Shown here in pieces: positions 35,701 to 43,368 of a stretch of DNA of 46,063 nt. The position numbers and the translations under genes are program-made. How positions within the stretch are numbered: the stretch's first letter is position 1; each line of letters opens with the position of its first letter. The notes under the pieces are model-generated. The model made no database searches and was not told where the DNA came from. It worked only from the letters and a program-made list of their open reading frames with translations. The DNA lies in NCBI GenBank assembly GCA_013003075.1, contig JABDLJ010000028.1, positions 1 through 46,063 of the forward strand. Reading direction: 5' to 3'. The DNA comes from Paracoccaceae bacterium. GTDB lineage: Bacteria > Pseudomonadota > Alphaproteobacteria > Rhodobacterales > Rhodobacteraceae.

Positions 35701-38700
35701 ACGGTGACGAGGGGTGCGAAATCGGCATCCCGCGCCGGCGCGTTCTCTTGCACGAAGGACACGAAGTCGAAGTTCTGGTTCTCCAGCCCGTCTAGGATGG
35801 AGCCGCCAACAGATTTGAGATGCGCGCCGAAGCCGCGCGACAAGTCGGTGGACAGTTTCAGCGGCAGGAAGTTCACGCAGTGGCCGACCAGCGACTGGCC
35901 GCCCAGAAGCGGCTGGCCGGCTGCCGAGAAGCCGACCGCGTTGTCGCTGGCGCCGGTCAGGCGTGTGACATAGGCCGCAAAACCGCCCATCAGGGTCGCA
36001 AACAGCGTGGTGCCGCTTGCCTTGGCAGCGCGGCGCAGATTGGCGACAAGTCCCTCGTCCAGCGGCATGACGAAACGGCGCGCGGCATAGTTGCGCACGT
36101 TGGGGCGCGGGCGGTCCGAGGGGAAGTCGATCCGCTTCAGGCCGTCCTTGTGCAGATCGAGCCAGTATTCGCGCGCCTCGGCGCGGTTATCGATCTGTTC
36201 GGGCTCGCGATGGTAGGCGACGAAATCGCCAAGCTGCTGCGCGGGCGCCAGGGTGGTCTCGCGCCCTTCGGCGCGGGCGGCGTAAAGCTCGCCCAACTCG
36301 CGAAGAAGCACGCCGCAAGACCAGCCATCGGCAACCACGTGATGCACCGTCAAGAGCACGAAATGCTCTTCCGGCCCCATCTTCAGCAGATGCGCGCGCA
36401 CCAGTGGGCCCGCCTCCAGATCGAAGGGCGTCGTCACTTCGGCACGTTTCGCGGTTTCGATGCGCGCGATTTGCGCGTCTGGGCCGAGATCGGTCAGATC
36501 GCTGACTGTCAGGGGCACATCCAGCATCGGGCGGATCGTCTGCATCAGCCCGTCGCGCTCGGGCAGGGCGCGCAGCGCCTCGTGCCGGTCCGCCAGATCG
36601 CCCAAAGCGGTGCCAAAGACGGTCTCGTCGAAAGCGCCTTTCAGGTGCAGCGTGCTGCACAGGTTGTAGGCGCAGTTGGCGTCGACGGAAAAGAGCGCGG
36701 TGACCCAGATCTCCTGCTGGCCCGTGGCCATCGGGATGCGGCGTGACGCATCGGGATCGCGCCCGTCCAGAAGCCCGACGCCGATCAGTTCCAGCACGCT
36801 TTTCTCGATCGCCTCGCGGACACGCGCAAGATCGGCGTCCGAGTGTTCGGTGCCCAAAAAGATCGGCCGGCCCTCATAGGTCATCACGCCGCGATTGCGC
36901 AGGTGGAAGAACAGAAGGTCGGCATATTCCTGGTGCTCGGTGAAGGTAAGCCGTAGGACGGAGGCGAACTGCTCCATCTTGATCGGTGCCCGCACCCGCT
37001 TCAGGAAATCGTTGATTTCCTTTGTAAATCGCGCCGCGCGCGCGTTCAGATCTTCCTGCAGTGCGGGGCCTTGCGACTGCAAGTAGCCCAGCGTGGCCTT
37101 GGTGGTGGCCAGCGCCATCGGATGGCGCACGAAGGTGCCGGCGAACCACGTCATGTCCGAGGTCGGCACCGACGCGTCGCCGTATTCCCACATGCCGCCA
37201 TCGAGCGTGTCCATGAACTCGGCGCGGCCGGTGACGATGCCGATCGGCAGACCGCCGCCCGCGACCTTGCCGTAAGTCGCCAGATCGGCGCGCACGCCGA
37301 ACCATTCCTGGGCGCCGCCGGGGTGGCAGCGGAAGCCGGTGACGATCTCGTCGAACAGAAGCGGAAGGCCCAGCTCTTCGGTCACCCGGCGCAGCTCTTG
37401 CAGGTATTCGCGCGGCTGGTAGTCGGGGTTGCGGCTGCGCACCGGCTCCACCAGCACCAGCGCCAGCTCGTCGGCCTGCTCGCGCAGCACGTTGAAGGCG
37501 TCGGGATCGCCGTAATCGAGGATCACAGTGTTCTGGATCGCCTCTTCGGGGATCCCCGGCGCGCTGGGCAGCGTGGTCATCCGGCTGCCGGTGCCGGCGC
37601 CGCGGACCTGCATTTCGTCGAAAATGCCGTGATAGTGGCCGTCGAACTTGGCGACCTTGGACTTGCCGGTCACGGTGCGCGCCATGCGCACGGCAGCCAG
37701 AACCGCCTCCGAGCCGGTGTTACAGAACGCCACGCGCTCCATCCCGGTCATGTCGTGCACCATCTTGGCGACTTCGCCGGCCAGGACCGACTGCGGCCCG
37801 ATGGCGAGCGTCTTGTCCAACTGCTCGCGGATGGCTTTCGTGACGAATTCCGGCTGGTGGCCCAGCATCGTGACGCCGTAGCCGCCGACCAGATCGATGT
37901 ATTCGTTGCCGTCGATATCCCAGACCCTGGAGCCCTTGGCCCGGTCCGACAGGATCGGGTAGACCATCTCTTTCCAGCGCGAGCGGAAGCCCTGCACGGT
38001 GCGCGGATCGGCCAGGATCGCGCGGCTGGCTTGGGTGCTTAGCTTGGCTTTCGGCGTGCGCGCATTTGTTGCGGCAATCAGCGCATCGATATGCGTCTCC
38101 TGCTCGGGCGTCAGATCAAGGCTGGCGGTCTTCTTGACGGTCGGGCGGCCGGGGCTGTCCTCGGTGCGGACCGCGCCCGCCTTGGGGGCAGCAGTCGCGC
38201 CCGGGGCAGGGGCCGCAGGCGCCTTTGGCGCGGCGAAATCGGCGCTTTGGTCCAGCGTCTCGTCCAGAAAGCCGGCCAGAAGATCGAGCCCGGGCGTCTC
38301 TTCCAGAAGCTGGCGCGTTGTCAGCCGCACCTTGAAGGCCTTCTTGAACGCCGCGTTGGCCTGGGTCAGGAACAGGCTGTCAAAGCCGAGCTCCAGGAAG
38401 GTTGCGTGCGGGTCAATCTGATCGGCCGGGATGCCGCTGAGACGGCTGATCTCGGTGGTCAGAAGCATCAGGATGCGTTCGCGCCGGGTGGCGGGCTCGG
38501 CGATCTCTTCGGCCTCTGGCGCCGCGACTTCGTCCAACTCGGCATGGTCGAGCCCGAGATGTCGCGGGGCCTCGCTGGCGGCATAGGGCACCGCATCGAT
38601 CCAGTGGCGCTTGCGCTCGAAGGGGTAGGTGGGCAGCGGCACGCGCCGGCGTCCTTCGCCGCCATAGGCGCGCCAGTCGGCTGTGCCGCCCGCGCGCCAG

Positions 38701-41700
38701 AACTTGCCCATTGCAGAAACCGAGAACTCGGCATCGCTGACCATCTCGCGCGGGTGGCGGATCGTCGGGATCGCCTCGTGCCCGGCGCCGCGTGCGCTGT
38801 GCTGGCGGACGAAACTGCACAGCGTCTGGCCCGGTCCCATTTCCATCAGGATGCGCTCGGGCTCCTCGAAGAGCCGCGCGATGCCGTCCGAGAACCGCAC
38901 CGTCTGGCGCAGGTGCCGGACCCAGTAGTCTGGATCAGTCGCCTCGTCATCGGTGATCCAGTCACCCGTGACGTTGGACAGGAACGGGATCTGCGGTGCG
39001 CTGAACTCGATGCCCTGAAGCATCTGGCGGAATTCGTCGAGGATCGGCTCGACCATTTCGGAATGCGCGGCGACGTTGATGTGAACGCGCCGGGTCTCGA
39101 TGTCGTCGGCGGCCAGCGTCTCGGCGAGAGCCTCGATCGAGGCAACCGGGCCGGCCACGACGCACTGGCCGGGACGGTTGATCGCGGCGATTGACAGATC
39201 GGCGGGCAGGTGCGGCGTCAGGTCGGCCTCGTCCATCGGCACGCTCAGCATCGAGCCTGCGTCCAGCGTATCGAAAAGACGCCCGCGGGTCATCACGATG
39301 TCCATCGCGTCTTCCAGGTTGACCACACCGGCCATGCAAGCGGCGGCGTATTCGCCCATCGAGTGGCCGATCATCGCGCCGGGGCGGACGCCCCATGCGC
39401 CCCAAAGCCGGGCAATCGCGATCTCGACAGCAAAGAGCGCCGGAAGCGCGATCGAGGGATGCTCGATCTCGCCGGTATCTTCGAAGATATGCGGCGTCAG
39501 CGGCGCGCCGGTGCGGGCCTCGAAATGCGCCGAGCACGCGTCGATCACATCGCGGAAGACCGGCGCGCTGTCGTAAAGCCCCTGCGCCATGCCGGCATAT
39601 TGCGCGCCGCCGCCGGGAAAAAGGAACGCCGCCGGCGCGGCATCGGCCACAAGACCGGTGCGCAAGAGCACCTTGGGATCGCGCGCGCGCAGTTTGGCGA
39701 TCGCATCCTCGCGGCTGTCGGCCACCAGCGCCGCGCGCTTTTCAAAGCGCCGCCGCCCGATGCGCAAGGTGTGCGCGACATCGGCCATGTTCGCGGTCTC
39801 GTGCCGCTCCAGCCAGCGCGCCAGATCCTCGCAGCGCTTGTGCAGGGCGGTCTCGGTGCGCGCCGACAGCACCAGCACGTACGGGCCGGGAACGGCCTCG
39901 CCCTCTGGCCGAGCCGGGGCCTCTTCGATCAGAAGATGCGCATTGGTGCCGCCCAGCCCGAAAGAGCTGATGCCGGCGCGGCGGGGTTTATCGCTTCGCT
40001 GCCACGGTGTCGGCTGGGCGGCGACGTAGAACGGCGACTGGCAGAACTCGATCCGCGGGTTCGGCGCTTCGAAATTGAGGCTGGGCGGGATCATCTCGTG
40101 TTCCAGCGACAGCGCGGCCTTGATCAGGCCCGCCGCGGTGGCGCCGGCGTCGAGATGGCCGATATTGGTCTTGACCGACCCGATGGCGCAAAACGCCGTG
40201 GCCGAGGTGGTCTGCCGGAACGCGCGTGTCAGGCCGGCGATCTCGATGGGATCGCCCAGGACGGTGCCGGTGCCATGCGCCTCGATCAGCGACACGCTGT
40301 CAGCCGAGATACCGGCCTTCTGGTGCGCCTCGGCGATCACCTCGGCCTGGCCCATCGCAGACGGTGCGGTGAAGCCGGCGCGCATCTCGCCGTCGTTGTT
40401 GATCGCCGAGCCGATCAGCAGCCCGTAGATATGATCGCCGTCGCGCTCGGCATCCGAGAGCCGCTTCAGCGCGACCATCGCCGCACCAGAGCCGCGGACC
40501 ATGCCGCCGGCGCCGGCATCGAACGCGCGGATATAGCCGTCGGGCGAGAGCGGCCCGCCTTCGGTATAGCGATAGCCCGCGCGGTTCGGCACCAGCACCT
40601 TCGCGCCGCCCGCCAGCGCCATGTCGCATTCGCCGCGGCGCAGGCTTTCGGCGGCCATGTGAATCGCCACGCCCGAGGTCGAGCAGGCGGTCTGCACCGT
40701 TACCGCCGGGCCGCGCAGGCCCAGCCGGAAGGCGATATGGGTGCAGGGAAAGTCGCGTTCGTTGCCGATCAGCATGTTGTACTCGGCCGCCGCCTCGCGC
40801 AGCGCCTCGTGGCTCATCAGGTTGTTGAGCATGTAGGCATTGCGGCCGACACCGCCGAAAACGCCAACCTGGTCAGAGCCCTGCTTGGGATCGTAGCCGG
40901 CGTTCTCGATGGTGGACCAGGCCACCTCGAGCAGAATCCGCTGCTGGGGGTCCATCAGCTGCGCCTCGCGCGGTGTGAAGCCGAAGAACGCGGCATCGAA
41001 GCCTTCGGCCTCGTCCAGCGGATAGGCGGCGGCAACGTAGTCGGGGTCGTCCAGAAGACCGGGGTCTTCGCCGACGGCTTCGAGATCGGCGCGGGTGATG
41101 TCGACCCGGCCCGACTTGCCGGCAAGCAGCATGTCCCAGAAGGCGGTCACATCCGGAGCGCCGGCGAAGCGGCCGCCGATGCCGACGATGGCGATCTTGT
41201 CGCCGGCGGCGTCCCTGGCCGCGGAGCGGGCCGGCACATCCAGCGGCGCCGCGCTCGCCTCGGCGGCGCGGGCGATGTTCGCCGGTGTGGGCGCGTCGAA
41301 GAATTCCGCCACGCTCAGCGAGATGTCCCGCTCGTGGCGCAGTCGCTCCAGGAACCGCATCGCCAGAAGCGAGGTGCCGCCCAGCTCAAAAAACCGGTCG
41401 CGGCGTCCGACCCGGTCGACCCCGATCAGATCGCACCAGGTGCGGGCGACATAGCTTTCCAGGCTGCCGCGCGGCTCCTGGTAGGGCTGGTCGAGCGCCG
41501 GCCGCTCGCGCCGCACCGTTCCCAGTGCGGCGGTGTCAAGCTTGCCCGACGCGGTCATCGGCAGCGCATCGAGCGCGGTGTAGACCGCCGGGCTCATGTA
41601 GGCCGGTAGCTGCGCTTCCACATGGGCCCGCAGATCGGACACGCCGGGCTCTTCCTCGCCGTCGCGGACCACGATCCAGGCGGCCAGACGCGGGCTGCCT

Positions 41701-43070
41701 TGGGTGTCATCGACGGTAACCGCGGCGTTGCGCAGGCCGGGATGCGATTTCAGTACATGTTCGATCTCGCCCAGTTCGATCCGGTGACCCGCGATCTTGA
41801 CCTGCCCGTCCTTGCGGCCGACGAATTCGATGTCGCCATCGTCGTTCAGGCGCACCAGATCGCCGGTGCGATAAAAGCGCTCGCCCGGGGCATCGGCGTC
41901 GCTGACAAAGCGCTCGGCGGTCAGTTCGGGGCGGTTGAGATAGCCTTCCGCCACGCCGTCGCCGGCGATCAGAAGCTCGCCGATCTCGCCTTCCTTGACG
42001 GGTTTGAATTTCTTGTCGCAGATCATCACCGCGGTATTGCCGATCGGCCGCCCGATCGGGATCGACGCCACATCGCCGTCCAGCGGTGAGGGGATCGGGT
42101 GCGTACAGGCGAAGGTGGTCGTCTCGGTCGGGCCGTACCCGTTGATCAGCTTTGCGCCGATCGCCGTCTGTGCCTTGCGGATATGCGGCACCGACAGTGC
42201 CTCGCCGCCGACAAGCAACTCGTCCAGCCCCGCCAGCGCAGAGGGATCGGTATCGATGATCGAATTGAAAAGCGAGCTGGTCAGCCACAGCGTGTTGATC
42301 CGAGCCGCCTGAAGAACCGGGCGCAGGGTCGCAAGGTCCGGCAGACCGGTGTCGGGATAGATCACCGACGTGCCGCCATTCAAAAGCGCGCCCCAGATTT
42401 CAAACGTGGCCGCATCGAAGGACACAGAGGCCAGTTGCAGGACGCGCCGCGCGGGGCCGAAGCTGGCGTAATCCGTCCCCTTGACCAGCCGCAGCACCGC
42501 CCGGTGCGGGGTGATCACGCCCTTCGGCGTACCGGTCGAACCCGACGTATAGATGATATATGCAGCATCGCCCGGCCCGATCCTGGGCAGCGCCACGGTC
42601 TCGCCCGATGGCGGCTCGTCCAGCGCAACCACATGCAGATCGCCGAGATCGAGATTGACCGGCAGGTTCGGCGAGATCAGCAGATGGCGGATGCCCGCGT
42701 CGCCGATCATGAAATCCAGACGCTCGCGCGGATAGGTCAGATCAAGCGGCACGTAGGCGGCGCCCGCCATCACGATGCCCAGCATCCCGACGACGACGTC
42801 GGTGTCGCGCGCAGTTGCCAGCGCGACCCGGTCGCCCGGCCTGACGCCACGCTCGATCAGCACAGCGGCAACCGACCGCGCGCGCGCCGCCAGCTCTTCA
42901 TAAGACAGCTTCGCGCCGACCGAGCTCTCGACGGCCCCGACCTCTAGCGCAATAGATTTTGGTGACTGCTCTACGGCCTTAAGAAATTCGCTAACAATCG
43001 ATGAATTCGAAGGATAAGAACACGAATTACTAAGCCAGCCCCCACGACTTTTGACAGCACGAACGTCCAT
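32700..43070 (-). CDS. Hybrid NRPS-PKS megasynthase: A-PCP-KS-AT-ACP-AMT-C-A-PCP-TE
   Basis: A 3,456-residue assembly line. A1 covers about residues 25-520 (YTSGSTGTPKG; specificity Asp219), PCP1 has Ser567, and KS about 620-1045 has Cys796, His932 and His972. AT about 1140-1440 has Ser1237 in GHSMGE and VAAH ending at His1336; ACP has Ser1565. An Ala/Pro linker leads to a PLP aminotransferase of the glutamate-1-semialdehyde type (about 1680-2090, Lys1935). C about 2105-2540 has HHVVADG at 2243-2249; A2 covers about 2570-3065; PCP2 has Ser3117; TE about 3175-3450 has Ser3263, Asp3290 and His3429. Every catalytic residue checked is present. No KR, DH or ER is seen. Predicted chain: aliphatic amino acid, malonyl extension, beta-transamination, coupling to a second aliphatic residue, release. 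Confidence 0.95.
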   Translation of the reverse strand: MDVRAVKSRGGWLSNSCSYPSNSSIVSEFLKAVEQSPKSIALEVGAVESSVGAKLSYEELAARARSVAAVLIERGVRPGDRVALATARDTDVVVGMLGIVMAGAAYVPLDLTYPRERLDFMIGDAGIRHLLISPNLPVNLDLGDLHVVALDEPPSGETVALPRIGPGDAAYIIYTSGSTGTPKGVITPHRAVLRLVKGTDYASFGPARRVLQLASVSFDAATFEIWGALLNGGTSVIYPDTGLPDLATLRPVLQAARINTLWLTSSLFNSIIDTDPSALAGLDELLVGGEALSVPHIRKAQTAIGAKLINGYGPTETTTFACTHPIPSPLDGDVASIPIGRPIGNTAVMICDKKFKPVKEGEIGELLIAGDGVAEGYLNRPELTAERFVSDADAPGERFYRTGDLVRLNDDGDIEFVGRKDGQVKIAGHRIELGEIEHVLKSHPGLRNAAVTVDDTQGSPRLAAWIVVRDGEEEPGVSDLRAHVEAQLPAYMSPAVYTALDALPMTASGKLDTAALGTVRRERPALDQPYQEPRGSLESYVARTWCDLIGVDRVGRRDRFFELGGTSLLAMRFLERLRHERDISLSVAEFFDAPTPANIARAAEASAAPLDVPARSAARDAAGDKIAIVGIGGRFAGAPDVTAFWDMLLAGKSGRVDITRADLEAVGEDPGLLDDPDYVAAAYPLDEAEGFDAAFFGFTPREAQLMDPQQRILLEVAWSTIENAGYDPKQGSDQVGVFGGVGRNAYMLNNLMSHEALREAAAEYNMLIGNERDFPCTHIAFRLGLRGPAVTVQTACSTSGVAIHMAAESLRRGECDMALAGGAKVLVPNRAGYRYTEGGPLSPDGYIRAFDAGAGGMVRGSGAAMVALKRLSDAERDGDHIYGLLIGSAINNDGEMRAGFTAPSAMGQAEVIAEAHQKAGISADSVSLIEAHGTGTVLGDPIEIAGLTRAFRQTTSATAFCAIGSVKTNIGHLDAGATAAGLIKAALSLEHEMIPPSLNFEAPNPRIEFCQSPFYVAAQPTPWQRSDKPRRAGISSFGLGGTNAHLLIEEAPARPEGEAVPGPYVLVLSARTETALHKRCEDLARWLERHETANMADVAHTLRIGRRRFEKRAALVADSREDAIAKLRARDPKVLLRTGLVADAAPAAFLFPGGGAQYAGMAQGLYDSAPVFRDVIDACSAHFEARTGAPLTPHIFEDTGEIEHPSIALPALFAVEIAIARLWGAWGVRPGAMIGHSMGEYAAACMAGVVNLEDAMDIVMTRGRLFDTLDAGSMLSVPMDEADLTPHLPADLSIAAINRPGQCVVAGPVASIEALAETLAADDIETRRVHINVAAHSEMVEPILDEFRQMLQGIEFSAPQIPFLSNVTGDWITDDEATDPDYWVRHLRQTVRFSDGIARLFEEPERILMEMGPGQTLCSFVRQHSARGAGHEAIPTIRHPREMVSDAEFSVSAMGKFWRAGGTADWRAYGGEGRRRVPLPTYPFERKRHWIDAVPYAASEAPRHLGLDHAELDEVAAPEAEEIAEPATRRERILMLLTTEISRLSGIPADQIDPHATFLELGFDSLFLTQANAAFKKAFKVRLTTRQLLEETPGLDLLAGFLDETLDQSADFAAPKAPAAPAPGATAAPKAGAVRTEDSPGRPTVKKTASLDLTPEQETHIDALIAATNARTPKAKLSTQASRAILADPRTVQGFRSRWKEMVYPILSDRAKGSRVWDIDGNEYIDLVGGYGVTMLGHQPEFVTKAIREQLDKTLAIGPQSVLAGEVAKMVHDMTGMERVAFCNTGSEAVLAAVRMARTVTGKSKVAKFDGHYHGIFDEMQVRGAGTGSRMTTLPSAPGIPEEAIQNTVILDYGDPDAFNVLREQADELALVLVEPVRSRNPDYQPREYLQELRRVTEELGLPLLFDEIVTGFRCHPGGAQEWFGVRADLATYGKVAGGGLPIGIVTGRAEFMDTLDGGMWEYGDASVPTSDMTWFAGTFVRHPMALATTKATLGYLQSQGPALQEDLNARAARFTKEINDFLKRVRAPIKMEQFASVLRLTFTEHQEYADLLFFHLRNRGVMTYEGRPIFLGTEHSDADLARVREAIEKSVLELIGVGLLDGRDPDASRRIPMATGQQEIWVTALFSVDANCAYNLCSTLHLKGAFDETVFGTALGDLADRHEALRALPERDGLMQTIRPMLDVPLTVSDLTDLGPDAQIARIETAKRAEVTTPFDLEAGPLVRAHLLKMGPEEHFVLLTVHHVVADGWSCGVLLRELGELYAARAEGRETTLAPAQQLGDFVAYHREPEQIDNRAEAREYWLDLHKDGLKRIDFPSDRPRPNVRNYAARRFVMPLDEGLVANLRRAAKASGTTLFATLMGGFAAYVTRLTGASDNAVGFSAAGQPLLGGQSLVGHCVNFLPLKLSTDLSRGFGAHLKSVGGSILDGLENQNFDFVSFVQENAPARDADFAPLVTVGVNLDPAAKTLAFADFDVDAGSVGRAFEQLDIFLNFVETEGSIELQCTHNVALFDEATMRRRMAEYVRLMAEASADPSRPLGELDYLKPEETQALLEPARPGTGGPAISVAEAFARAAAAYPDKTAILDAQNGSPDGRMSYAQLDRTAGLWARHLRRLGVGMGDRVLILLPRSLDLVVGQLAVLKAGGVYVPLDPSTPAERLEFVLDECAAAALMSRPECLPEGLETGNLNAALVMMTALPDGADDQPPPAACADPEDPAYIMYTSGSTGTPKGVVVPHRSIHRLVVGNDYTPLDETRTLAFLGAPGFDSATFEVWGALLNGATLAVVSGTGLPELSRLKHMLKSNRVTTLWLTAALFNAVIDEDPETLSDVDEVLAGGEALSVAHIKRAQAACPKVQLINGYGPTECTTFTCLYRIPADFDAGAGSVPIGRPIAGTRVYIVDPENRLLPPGVPGELVIAGDAVSKGYWKRPELTQAAFVPDTLSQEPQSAGRTLYRTGDICRRLPDGNIEYLGRRDDQVKIRGFRIEPKEVEVALDAIAGVTSAAVLALNTSTGGRLAGFATVEDHSMTPSRLTAELKKRLPRHMVPAQITILDKLPVTLNGKIDRRALGRIADEPIIKAVDTPPATETERRLLALWTDTLGRPVTSVDHSFFDLGGHSLLALKLFDRIARAFGPELPISTLFSHPTIRDLAARIDADAGNAPAGAAVSDKDGMSGAPWDTSIVIHPGPDTAARPLFIVGGVGGNVNNLVELGEHIGQIRPLIGFQMRGVANHTPRETIEEIAAEHIFYMRRHQPTGPYLLAGYSAGSLTAFEMARQLTAAGQEVEELFIVDFYAPGFAERAGGTRPFENPLKLRGKERLADELKQLYSEGVGYLLERLRSRLLSRVMRGPVLTATEWLSPSYARSRRASMAWFRASRIYRGGTYERSINLVLSRITGLRNARLHAAHPDLGWRQIVGGGSLQISSIDARHLEMVRGPHAKTLAEIIEARIGGKSAAR

Positions 43071-43368
43071 GCACCCACCAAAAAAATACCGGCCATTGAC
43101 TCGAAAAAACTGCGATTCCCCAAAAAATCGTTACGAGTCATAGCCCTCCACTTCCCGGGGATTATCATGCGCGAAATTTCGCCGAAACGGAACCATCAAA
43201 GAGATAAAAGTTAACAGGCCGGCCGATTGTCACCCCCTCTGACACAAACTTGGGCAGACATGCCAATTCCTTCCGCAGAGTGTTTAATGGCTCCGGAATG
43301 CAGGTCCGGTTTGCCACCGGTGCGCGGAACCGCGACAAGGGCAATATCGGCAATCGGGGGATGCGGGC
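43071..43368. promoter_or_regulatory. Divergent intergenic region between the NRPS-PKS and ABC exporter genes
   Basis: About 300 bp, visibly richer in A+T than the flanking genes and so probably holding both promoters. It contains a perfect 12-bp palindrome GCGAAATTTCGC (43171-43182), a candidate operator, and GGCCGGCC (43217-43224). Frames of 62-65 codons within it (including 42971-43168, which has a hydrophobic stretch) have no recognised domain and were not called. Confidence 0.45.

Noticed and set aside
39210..41609. 799-codon plus-strand open frame opposite the KS-AT region
   Set aside because: It is a shadow of the minus-strand megasynthase in high-GC sequence; its composition (Arg, Gly, His-rich) and lack of any domain fit antisense reading.
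42971..43168. 65-codon minus-strand frame with a hydrophobic stretch overlapping the start of the NRPS-PKS gene
   Set aside because: No recognisable domain, it overlaps the first 100 bases of the synthase in another frame, and it lies mainly in a promoter region; the hydrophobicity is likely due to AT-rich sequence.
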